From Punctularia strigosozonata HHB-11173 SS5 (Eukaryota > Basidiomycota > Agaricomycetes > Corticiales > Punctulariaceae), in NCBI RefSeq assembly GCF_000264995.1, contig NW_006767445.1, positions 566,084 to 630,083 of the forward strand: a stretch of DNA of 64,000 nt. Direction: 5' to 3'. Positions 11,735 through 21,764 of the stretch are shown piece by piece. Under the pieces are notes generated by a model. That model searched no databases. It was given only the letters and a program-made list of their open reading frames with translations, and had not been told where the DNA came from. The position numbers were made by a program, and so were the translations under genes. How positions within the stretch are numbered: the first letter of the stretch is position 1; each line of letters starts with the position of its first letter.

Positions 11735-12904
11735 ATGTCGAACCGGCCGCTGAACGATGAGGAGGTTATCAACGAGATGAACAAGATGGTACGCTGCTGT
11801 CCCTATTCATCGCGCCGCAGCCTGGCGCTGCGTGCCTGCTCGCAACCTTCTGTGGGCGATGTGAAACGTGTAGACCAGGCTGAACTGCGATTGTATGTAG
11901 GTGGCCTTCATCAGGCAGGAGGCTCAAGAAAAGGCGCGCGAGATCAAAGTCAAGGCCGACGAGGAATTCGCGATCGAGAAGGTCTGACGGTGCATAATCG
12001 TTCCGCCCTCCACTTCGTGCTCACGGAGATATGCACAGGCCAAGCTCGTGAAGCAAGAACAACAGGCCATCGACGCACAATACGAGAAGAAGCGCAAGGG
12101 TGCCGAGGTTGCACAGAAGATGTGCGTCGCATTCACGGCTGTATCCTCTCCGACCGGGACTTTGCTGACGGTCTTGAAATATAGCGCGCAGTCGAACCTG
12201 ACGAACAAGTCACGGCTAAAGATTTTGCACAAGCACGAGGAGCACGTCCAGGATCTGTTCGCCACCGCTCGGGAAGAGCTCGTCAAGCTGTCTCAAGGTA
12301 ACGTCTCCATCATTCAAGCCGTTTCTATCCTCTAATGGCATCGATGGCACAGACAGCGGCCGCTATCAACAATTCCTCGAGGGCGTGATCGTTCAGGGAT
12401 ACCTCCAGCTGCTTGAGCCCGACGTTACAGTTATCGCCAGGGAGAAGGTGACGTTCATTGCCTGCTTTCGGTGCTTCCACCCATGAATCTGCCTTCTAGG
12501 ATATCGAGACGGTGAAAACGGCTGCATCAAATGCGGCTGAGCAATACAAGGAGATCAGTGGAAGGGAGGTCAAGTTCGAGGTTGAGGGCGGTTTGGGGAA
12601 CGAGAGGTAAGGGCAACCTTTGCCCAACATCTTCTTCTGAAGCTCACGGCTGACCGACACCCTCGCCTATCTTGTACAGTGCCGGTGGCGTCAAGCTTAT
12701 CTCTGGCACCCGGCGGATCACGCTCGACAACACGCTCGATGAGAGGCTCAGGCTCCTCGAAGATCGCGTACGTTCCTCCACCTCACATCCTAACGGTTCG
12801 GATGATTTTCTTCTGCAACGCTGATATATCGTGTGCTTCAGATGCTCCCCGAGATCAGAGCAGACCTCTTCGGCCCGAACCCGAACCGCAAGTTCTACAC
12901 ATGA
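11735..12904 (+). CDS. vma4: V-type proton ATPase subunit E
   Basis: Peripheral-stalk subunit of the vacuolar V1 sector, which with subunit G holds the catalytic head during ATP-driven proton pumping. Exons read MSNRPLNDEEVINEMNKM, then FIRQEAQEKAREIKVKADEE, AKLVKQEQQAIDAQYEKKRK, KILHKHEEHVQDLFATAREE, FLEGVIVQGYLQLLEPDVTV, EISGREVKFEVEGGLGNE, GGVKLISGTRRITLDNTLDE and LPEIRADLFGPNPNRKFYT. The N-terminal half is a long charged helix and the C-terminal half the globular head, as in the family. About seven introns of 45-70 bases. The start is supported by the conserved EVINEMNKM block just after the ATG. Housekeeping gene. Confidence 0.95.
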
Positions 12905-13289
12905 GTGAATCGACGGAGAACTCCATAACGCATACCTTAATCACTCGACGTGTATACTCGACATGAACGGCGGACAATGATGCCACGTATTGAACTTGTT
13001 AACGGCATCACGCGGTGGACACGGATGGCTGGATGAATCATACCGTGTCGATCTGAACACCCGATGGCCGTATGTCTATTGCTGCGTCAGAACGATCGCG
13101 ATCGGTATGTACGCTGAGGGCATTTGGGTCACGTCCGCTGTGCCGTTCGTTGATTCGCAAATGAGTCCGTGGTTATTTGTTGCCATATTGATACACAAGA
13201 AATCACAGGAATCTCTGGTACATATCCTATGATTGTTTCCACGTCACATCGATCGCCCTCGCCCACCACTACCTTCAGATCAATTCATA
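12905..13289. other. Convergent intergenic region
   Basis: About 385 bases between the 3' ends of vma4 and the GH95 gene. No feature was recognised. Confidence 0.4.
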
Positions 13290-16200
13290 TCACAGCACCT
13301 TAACTTTCGCACCGCTGCTCGTTCTGAACGATTTCAGAGTCTTTCCCCCATACACGATCCGCACGTTCCGCGGCGTCACGCCCCCGTCCACCGTGACGTT
13401 CGCGTGGGTGAGCTTTCCGCCTGACCACGCAAAGTCGAACGTGATCCCGCCGCGGAGGCGGGCGCCAGTGATCGAACCCGTAGGCCAAGCGCTCGGGAGC
13501 GCGGGAAGGAGCGTGACGACGAGGGTGGCGTTGGCCGTCGGAACGTCGGGCGCTTGAATGAGCGCATTCTGAAAGAGGTGATCGATGTCAACCTCGAGAG
13601 GACGTTGTGGGAGAAGAGACCACGTATGACGCACCAGTACGGCGGCGGGGTAGCCGAGGTTGGCGTCGATCTGGAAGATCGGGTCGGGGTCGGCGGGATC
13701 GTACAGGCTGAACAGGTTCGGCCCAAAGTCCTCCGAAAGCGCGTACTTTTTTTCCCCCACCCGCTCGTCAACGATCCGCAAAACGAGCGACAGATGACGG
13801 ACCGAACGGGACGCTCACCGTCAGCTCGTGATAAAACCCGGTCGCGTTGCCGAGCTGTGCCCACGCCGCGGCGCGCCAGACCTTCTCCCAGCCCGCGTCC
13901 GCGTCCGGGCCCGTGCCGTTCCCGCGATGGATGAGCGACGTCGTCGCGGCGGCGATCACCTCGTCCTTCGTGTAGTTCGCCTGGTCGGCGTAGGACGCGA
14001 CGGCGTAGCCCGGGTAGAGTCCGATCAGGTGCGAGAGGTGGCGGTGGGTATCCGTCGGCGAGTCCATGTCGACCTTCCACTCTTGGAGCTGGCCCCAGGA
14101 CCCGACGTGGACGCCCTTGTCCATCTGCGCCTTCTTCGCCTTGACCTCTGCGGCACGATCCGTCGTCGGTCGTTAGCTGGCGCCAAGGCCGAGATCGTGT
14201 TGGGGGAAACACCCACCGGCGAGGAAGGCGGCGTCCGTGTCACCGGACGCGGGCCACCCCTTCTCGATCGCGTTGAGCAACATCCAAATGAGCTGCTGCG
14301 AATGCGCGCAACCGAGGGTGATGGGCAGCTGCTCGGGCGAATTGCAGGGCGCGACGACGAGCGTCGAGTCGTTGAAGTGCGCGTCCGGAATGAGCTTGCC
14401 GAGGTGGAACCGCGCGACGCCCTATTGTAGTCGACAAAACGAGCGCGGTGTGTTAGGAGCGCGGCTGGCGGCGCGGGAAGGCGGGAAAGGGAGCGCGTAC
14501 CTTCAGGAGCGGGTAGCCCTGGCTCCGGAACCAGGCCACGTCGTGCGTGTAGTCGAAGTGGTCCCAAACGTGGAGCATCTAGGAACGGACGCGCCGTTGA
14601 GTACTAACCATCTCGCCTGTCGGGCTGAGCGTACCATCCACGCGTTAGACTCTGCACAGTACAGATCGCTATCAGCCTATCGGCGACGCGACGACAAGTC
14701 CGCGATGCACCCGCTCACCTGGGTAATTCGCCCACTGCGCGCTGCCCGTGCCGCCGGCCTTCATCCCGGTATGCCCAAAGATCTACCCGTGCAAATAGAC
14801 AGTCGTCAGCTACAGGACGCTATCATGAACCCTACACGGTGTACGTTGGCTCACGTTCATCTCGTTGTGAGTGACCCATCCGGTCAGGTTGTACAGCACG
14901 TTGGCCGTGTACGCCCCGCGCGGAGCCCACGTTTTCTGTTGCGGGAGACAAAGTGCATTAGCATATACTAAAACGACCGAGCACGCAAAAACAAAAAAAA
15001 TAAAAAATGTTTACCTCCATGTAGTCCCACAGGCTCTGGGTCACGTCTAGGTTGGTCATCTCCGCCGCCCAGTAGTTCATCTGCACGTTGATATTCGCGT
15101 CTAGCGGGACAAGAAACAGACGCGCATCAGCATCCTTCCTCCGAGTGCTCCAAGACGCGCCAGCGACGTACGATAATCTACGGGGGGGAAAGGGCACACC
15201 GTCCCAAGTCAGCACCCAGGTCGCCGCATCAAGGGCAGGCCCCCCAAAAAAAACGCACCGGCCGACCAGGCGCTCGCGTACCCGTTCGCCCATTTTCCCT
15301 GGAGGTTGGCGGGCAACGACCCGCGGGCGCTCGACAGGAGCATGTACCGCCCCAGGTTGAACGCGAGCCACTCGAGGTACGGGTTCCCCGCGTCCACCGC
15401 GTACGCCGCGCGCAGCTCGTCCGTCGGCGTGCCCAGGTCCGACGCGCCCCACCCCGCGCCCAGGCGGAGCGCGAACTTGGAGATGGAGCCGGCGAAGTCG
15501 GCCGTGTGCGTGTTCAGCGCGGACGAGAAGGAGGAGGAGGGAGAGGAGGAGGAGGAGGAGGAAGGGGAGGGGAGGAGGGCGAGGAGGGCGGGGTGCGGGT
15601 CCGCGCCGGCGAAGGAGAAGCCGTGTGCGGCGTCGCCCGCGGAAAAGTCGTAATTCGTGCCGCCGACCCAGGTGAACCACGCCTCGGAGGCGCCGTGCAC
15701 GGTGATCGTCGCGTTCTGGCCCGGGCCTGGCTCCGAGATTTTTTTATTAGCTTGCGCCCACCGCTCAGAACGCTATATGTGGGACCGTCCTTACCTTGAG
15801 TAGAGGCGGTGGACGAGACGGGGACGGACGAGCAGCTGACGGTGGGGTTGGAGCCGCCGGCGGTTTGGACGCGGACGAGCAGCTCGTAGAGCATCCCCGG
15901 CGCGCTCACGAGCCCGCGCACGCGCAGCGTGCCGTCGTCCTCGCACGTCACGTTCGGCAGGAGCGGCACGTCGCTCTCGGAGTAGTTCGACCACGCGAGC
16001 GTCAAGGTCGGGAGCGCCGCTTTCGTCTTCTTCGATGTGGAGGAGGCGGAGAGGTGTTGCACGCACGCGCGGGCGGGGTGCGAGCAGAACGTCTGCCGGG
16101 AGAACGCCGTGCCGTTCACGGTGAAGGTGCTGTGCGCGACGCCGGCGTCCATGTCGAGCCAGCGCGCGTAATCGGTGTAGGCGGCGGAGGGAAGGTCGAG

Positions 16201-16826
16201 CGTCGCGAGGAGGTAGCCGGCGCCGGCGTAAGACCCGTATGCGCCTGCGTCGGTCTGCAGTTCGCTGATTTCTGTGCAGGGTCAGCACGAGCTGGGGGTG
16301 CGGAGGATCCGAATGAGGGGAGTGACCTTGGATGGTGCCCGTGGGCGACTGCATGATCTCTTGCCGGTAGGTCTGCATCCATTGGGACAGCTCGGCGGTG
16401 TCGTTCGGGAAGTCGTTCCCGCCGTTATACGTCTAAGAGAGGGCGAATTTCGTGAGCGGATGGGAGCGACTCGAGGCGGATGTAGTAATGCGGTCGCTTA
16501 CGGGATCGGCGAAGGGTCCGCCCGACCAGAGCGACTCTATGTTCAGCTGGACGGCTTCCTGTGCGACACCGCCGTTGACCATCGCTGCATGCATATACAC
16601 GCCCTCGTCAGCTCCGTCCCAGTAGGTTACGGTAAAAAAAACGGAAGAGCTCACCGGCTAGGTACCCGTTTCCGACGGGGAGCCATTCGCGGCCCCAGGC
16701 GACGCCGGGCGTCGTGAACCACAGGCCGTTTCCCGAGCTCGGGAACCCGGCTGGCGCGGCCCCGGCGCGCGATTCGGAGAGGGCGAGGGCGGCGGTGGTG
16801 AGCGCACTGAGACGGCGCCAGAGCAT
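13290..16826 (-). CDS. GH95 family alpha-L-fucosidase-type glycoside hydrolase
   Basis: Secreted enzyme expected to release alpha-linked fucose or related sugars from plant cell-wall polymers. The ATG at 16826 begins a signal peptide ([20 protein letters not shown]), followed by the family start [20 protein letters not shown] and [15 protein letters not shown]. The middle carries [18 protein letters not shown]; the Asn-x-Asn pair is part of the known GH95 catalytic site. Later come [30 protein letters not shown] and [14 protein letters not shown] Ser run is encoded at about 15520-15580. Introns are consistent with the frame, for example one from GTGGGT near 14219 to GCCGCAG near 14150. The gene looks intact and is very GC-rich compared with the flanks. 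It lies in tandem with a broken GH28 gene, which suggests a former cell-wall degradation pair. Confidence 0.9.
15520..15580 (-). repeat. Low-complexity GGA/GAG run coding for a Ser stretch in GH95
   Basis: Purine-rich triplet-like repeat on the plus strand. On the coding strand it gives a run of serines between [14 protein letters not shown] and [10 protein letters not shown]. It probably forms a surface loop and may vary in length between strains. Confidence 0.6.
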
Positions 16827-17388
16827 GTCGAACCCGCTCGTCCAGTCGTAGATCTTGGTGAGACAAGGAGGGGGAGAACGAGAACGAGAAGGAGACGGTC
16901 CGATACGTGGAGCGTATTAGCGAAGAGATTCCTTATAAGAGGCGACGATGCCCCCGAGCACGGCGGAGGAAATGCGATGGATGGATGGGCCATGATGGAA
17001 CGACGTACGAATGTGATCAGCTCGCGGGCGGCAGCCACGGGCAGCGGCGGGTGCGGAGGCCACATGACGCGAACCCTGTGCGGTCCTTTGACTGCAGCGT
17101 TCGGCGCAGACCCGAGGCGGCCAACTCAATTGACCCGAAGAGGCTCCAGCGCGAGGCGAGGCGGCCCGTCGGTCGTATTCGAGGCGACGGCGTGACCAGC
17201 GGCCAAGTGCGGGGGTGGCGGTGTGGGTGTTCGCCCTCGGATGGAGGTCGCGCCTCCAAGTCGGGCTGTAGCTTTGCAATTTGGTTCGAGCAGCATCGCT
17301 ATTGAACTCGATTGGGTACGCTATTCTCGCTATGAGTTTACAGATTCTTATGTGTTTTTGTCGTTTCACATCCTTCGCTCATCACCGG
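16827..17388. other. Intergenic region between GH95 and GH28
   Basis: About 560 bases holding the GH95 promoter and the end of the GH28 relic. A TTATAAGAGG sequence near 16932 could act in transcription, but on the minus strand no clear TATA box at a usual distance was found. Confidence 0.35.
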
Positions 17389-18939
17389 TCACCGGTTGTT
17401 CTCACCCCACGGCGCCCCCGTGCAGTTGAACCCGACCGGGTCCACGACGCTGTCGCACAGATACTGGCTCGGCGCCGTATTGTTCACCGTGTCCAGTATA
17501 TCGATGATCCCCTCGATCCTCATCCCCGTACACGGGCTCGCCGCGCTGCACCGCAACGACCCCACGACGTCGCTCACCGCCGTGCCCGTCCCAGTTCCGG
17601 AGCGTGAAAGTCGCGGAGGTGGAACGGCGGCCGTGTCGCAGTTGCCCCTGCGCCCCCCGTTGTACGACGTGCACTGCGTGAATCCCGAAAACGCCGGACG
17701 CGTTGTGAAGGGCAAAGTCGGAGAAGGTGACGTTGGCCGCGTAGCCGAGGCCGCCGCCGCCGCCGTTGGGCGGGTAGCCGGTCGAGACGCCCGTCCAGGT
17801 CTTGACGTACGCGCCGTAGCGCATGTGGTGGATCGAGATGTTCCGCGCCGTCACGTTCTCGATCGTCTCGAACGCGCCCTCTGTTTTTTTTACAGATCGT
17901 GTGTCTCAGCACGGCTGTCCGTTCTTCTTTGAAAAACCGGGGGCGGGGAGTGGCACTGACCGTACTGCCCGATGCTGCCGATGGCGACGCCGAGACCGGT
18001 GTAGAACGCGCAGTCCTCGATGAGGATGTTCGTGCTATTCGCCTTCATCGCGATCGAGTCGTCGCCGTTGTCGACGATCCATCGCCGGAACGTCACGTTG
18101 TTCACATATACCGTGTCCACGCCATCCGTCTGCACCCAAAACGTGAGCGAGGCCGTAGAAGCCGCCTCACGACGAAGAAACTCACGTTGAGAGACGAAAA
18201 GTCAAACCCGACGGCCTGCTTCGCGTCCGTGCTGTTGACGTAAATATCCTCGAGCAGGACGTTCTCCGAATGGATGATCGTCGTCGTCCTGTCCTCTCGC
18301 CCGTCAGCGTCTCCCGTACCCCACCATGCCCCAAGAAAGCCACCACTACCCCAAACACTCTCCACATCTGCGCTCTGCACGAACCGCACGCCTCTTCACC
18401 GCCGCGTTCTCGATCCCCGTGAACGTGATCTGGTGCGGCCTCCCGGGATTAGTTATTCGTCCCGTTCACGAAAGTCGTACCAGACCTGGCCGTTTGCCCG
18501 TCCAGCGTGCCGTTACCCGTGTCCGTCCACGGTCACGTTCTCCCCGCCCGAACAGCCACGCCGAGGGACTGGGTTCTGGTTACCCGGACGGGCAGGGAGT
18601 GGGGCGAGCCAGTACCGGGATGTCCGTGTCCCAGAGCAGGGTTCCGCGGAGGGTTCGACGTGGACGTTTGGACAGCCCGGGGGTGTTTCATGACGGACCG
18701 GACGGGGTAGGGTGCGCGTTGAGGAAGAGGACGGTGCGCGGGCGCGAGGAGGACGGGTTGTGCCCCCGCATCGGCGGAAGGTGGAGAGGATGGCGGGTGC
18801 GGCGTCGTGTTCCGTGAGGAGGTAGGGGCACGACGCAGGCGGGGTCGGGCGCTTGCCCGCCGTGGTGGGAGGCGGCGTGAGGCGGCCAGGCGAAGAGCGC
18901 CGTCGCCGTCGCCCACGCTGCAAATAGCGTTCTGAGCAT
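17389..18939 (-). pseudogene. GH28 (polygalacturonase-like) gene broken by several frame changes
   Basis: Starts with a good signal peptide at 18939 (MLRTLFAAWATATALFAWPP). The centre is intact: NVLLEDIYVNSTDAKQA, then an intron (GTGAGT..GTGCAG) giving the N-T-D-G motif, RRWIVDNGDDSIAMKANSTN with Asp-Asp, FYTGLGVAIGSIGQY and YGAYVKTWTG with Lys. The usual catalytic Gly-His-Gly is replaced by GLGVAIGS, a variant I believe occurs in one fungal GH28 branch. In both ends the family blocks jump between frames without splice sites: NVHVE, RGTLLWDTDIP, ENVTVDGHG and TLDG followed by VWYDF-like and FVNGT pieces (18650-18440), and ASGVFG versus FTQCTSYNGG (about 17690). At least five single- or two-base shifts are implied. 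Neighbouring GH95, equally GC-rich, reads cleanly, so decay is likelier than poor sequence. Confidence 0.75.
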
Positions 18940-19628
18940 CGTTCTCTCGAGTCGGCTGGTCTAGAGCTGAATAAAGAAAGGGTAAGTATGGGAGTCGAAG
19001 CCTGACGAAGAGGTATCGTGGGCTCGCCTTTTGCGAATTTATATACCCCCCCTCAGCATTGGATGGAACCTCTTGGCCCGATGACATTATGGGTCGGAAC
19101 ACCGGACCCGTTGTCCGTATCGCCCGTCATACTTCTCGTCATCTCCCGACGTCGGCGAGCGTGCCGCGAACGTGCGCGGAGGATCCTGGGGGTACGCGAG
19201 ACCGGGTCAAGTGTGCGGGGAAGCAGGTCGCATTGAATGGATTTGGCGCGGTCCGGAAGGTCCGAGCTTGCGTCCGAATGGCTGTGTCGCGTTTTGAGTT
19301 TGGGCGCTTATGACGACGTTTCGCCTCGAGACGGTGTGTCGAATGCACCATGCGCGTCCATGGATCCGATCGGTTTGTTCAAGTTGAAGAGCTGGATCGT
19401 CCTGTTTGGTATAGTACCGGCGACCACGGATGCTGCAGTTTTTGCTGGAGAGAGAGCGGGGAGAACGACGGGGAGGACGTTACGCGCCAGGCAACAGCGA
19501 TACCTATATCACGATTCGCAAAGATGGGGGTTATTGAATGACGGCCGCACGGCATAGAGCTTGATGGGCAAGTATAGAACGTTGGTGACTGGGCAAGGTG
19601 CTGCAGCGAATTCGAGCGCAACGGGAGA
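18940..19628. other. Upstream region of the GH28 relic
   Basis: About 690 bases with a TATA box at 19038-19045 and no coding region that can be supported. Confidence 0.4.
19038..19045 (-). promoter_or_regulatory. TATA box of the GH28 relic
   Basis: Read on the minus strand this is TATATAAA, about 100 bases upstream of the GH28 ATG at 18939. It matches the fungal consensus well. Confidence 0.5.
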
Positions 19629-19636
19629 GGCTAACC
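19629..19636. repeat. Left target-site duplication of the hAT element
   Basis: GGCTAACC directly abuts the left end of the element and recurs exactly at 20029-20036. Confidence 0.85.
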
Positions 19637-20028
19637 TAGTGTTGCCGCAAGTCAAGCTGAGTCGAGCCGAGTCGACAAAATTGCAATAACTTGATTATCA
19701 AGTTACGACAAGCCAATTTGTGAGTTCAGCTTGCGAGTCGGCGGACAGTTTCCCACCCTGCGACCGGACCTAGCGGCGACATTGAGCTGTGGCAAGTCAA
19801 TGTTTGGCACCCTGACAATCAAGCCGTTCAGCCAAGGCCACGTTTTCATCGTGTGAACCAATTCTCTGCATGGACCAATCGGTAGTGTCGCTGAACGTGG
19901 GATAACAGCAGTGCCAACTCGCAAGCTCACGCAAGTCCAACTCGAGGCCCACAAGCCAAGTTGAGTTGTCGTTTTTGCAAGTTGAGTTGAGTTGGAATTG
20001 ACTTCAACTCAACTTGGCGGCAACACTA
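19637..20028. mobile_element. Non-autonomous hAT-superfamily element (MITE-like), 392 bp
   Basis: The ends are inverted repeats: TAGTGTTGCCGC at 19637-19648 is matched by its reverse complement ending at 20028, and the match continues imperfectly (AAGTCAAGCTGAGTC against CAAGTTGAGTTGAAG). The termini fit the hAT end pattern, and the perfect 8-bp duplication GGCTAACC is diagnostic of hAT insertion. Inside are repeated subterminal motifs of the AGTTGAGTTG / CAAGTTGAGTTG kind (about 19960-19990), GAGTCGAGCCGAGTCGAC on the left, and a perfect palindrome at 19687-19705. There is no transposase reading frame, so it would depend on a helper elsewhere. Undamaged ends and duplication suggest a fairly recent insertion. 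Confidence 0.85.
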
Positions 20029-20036
20029 GGCTAACC
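20029..20036. repeat. Right target-site duplication of the hAT element
   Basis: GGCTAACC, identical to 19629-19636, directly follows the inverted CAACACTA end. Confidence 0.85.
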
Positions 20037-21764
20037 GATGCGTAACCCTAACCCGAACATTGCGCCACGTCTATCCCTGACCACCACCAGTGGATAGTCA
20101 GCGCTCTTCGAGGAATGAGTCCATTTCGGTTCGAGACTCGCGACTCTGCTCGGTCCGTTCGAGGAAATCTACGTGCCAGAGCATCTGAACCTGATAACAG
20201 GCCCCGAGCACAGCTGATAACTTGACCTTCATCTACGCTTCTTGTGGCTGCCGCAGCGCATGGTTGGCGCGTCTTCTTGACTTCCCGACCTTATGCCCGC
20301 GATTCTTGTTTGTCTCATACAGAGGAACGGCAACTCAACACTGGTCAACCTCAATGGTCTCGGTGCTTTAAACCTCGGCGATGAACCTATCTATATCCGC
20401 GGATGGGGTCACGACGACGAGCGGTCTTGATGCAATGAAACCAACCTAACCTTCCAGCTGCTCATCCCCTTCATGGGCGGAGCCTTATCGGCGTTATCCA
20501 TGCGTCGCCTGGGTCGAAAAATCCCATGCCCGATCCAGTGAAATCGACCGCATACGTCAGAGGGTTTCCCCCTTCCAAGGGCAGTATGACACCCCGGCCC
20601 TCGGCCTCTCCGGGTGCCTTCGTATGTCCGTTTTTCAACCCTTATCTGAGGTCTATTTTGATTGATGGTTGGGATGTAGGCCGGCCCCGCGTATTTCCGG
20701 GGAACCGGGTCTCATGCCTTCCCTTTCCTCCATAGCTTCCACCGGAACTGAATCATCCATATCGGACTTTGAGAAGCGATTGGAGAGCCTCTCCCGTGCT
20801 AGGGTTTTGTTGGCCGTTGCCCCCGAGCTCAACGTCTCGTGACGGCTTCACCGCCAGCTCGACCCCTCGAATCAAGTATAGCTCTCGGTGGAATGCCCGA
20901 TAAGGTTCGCATTGAAGGACTACCGACGAGGATGAGCCGCGGCTTCACGTCGCTGGACGTACGCCGAGGTCTCGACGCGCCTTGGTGCTATTTCTGTTCT
21001 CGCAGATCGATACGCACGGCTGTGACCAGATCCCCGACCGGACTTATCCTTGGCTATCGCGCGCACGTCCCCAGTTACGCATCGCTCCCGGAACCCTGCG
21101 CGCGCTTCTCCGACCGTCCTTCCCCATTATGCGAGTATCGAGAGACAATCCAATCTTGCCGCTTTCGCGCGCGGCAACATTCACGTCAAAACACATGCGG
21201 GCGGGAGGCCTCAGCATCAGAGTTCGCGCAAAAGCCGACCTTCCAAATCCTCTCTTCCTGCACCGGATAGCGCGCGCCTCGCTCATCGATTATACCTCGC
21301 CCGAACCCGCGAGCATCCTGCATTCCGACCTTCCGCGCGTGACCCGCCGCCGGCCTTCGACCATGCTGCTCGCGCTGATGCGGCATGGCCACGCTCACGA
21401 GATACGGAACGCATCGCGACGTCAAATTCGACGAGATACCAGGGGGGCCGGGTACAAAAGGCTCGCAGTCCGTTCTCCCGCCGACGCAGTGCGAGAGCGA
21501 GAGCGCGGTCGCCCCGGACTGAAACCGAGACATCCGCCCGACACCCGACACTTCGACATCGCGACGTCGAACTGACGTTTGACATCCCGTACACCCGAGA
21601 CACATTGCTCGTGCGCTCGCATCAATTCACTCTACCCTCACCATCTCACTCATCCTATCGCCCTCACCCTAGCCTCCCCTTCCCACCTTATCCACACAGT
21701 CTACCATCAGTCTATCCGTCGACTGATTACTGCACCCTCAACGTTCTCGAATCCGACGACAGGC
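20037..21764. other. Long intergenic region upstream of the chitinase
   Basis: About 1.7 kb without a gene I can support. Open frames here (for example 20839-21270 and 21050-21868) are rich in Arg/Pro/Ser and match no family. The last 150 bases before the chitinase ATG are pyrimidine-rich, typical of a fungal core promoter. Confidence 0.4.

Noticed and set aside
20043-20054. Telomere-like TAACCCTAACCC
   Set aside because: Only two units, just outside the hAT duplication; too short to mean an internal telomere.
20120-20150. GGTTCGAGACTC, resembling a tRNA T-arm
   Set aside because: No matching A box, acceptor pairing or anticodon arm could be found around it.
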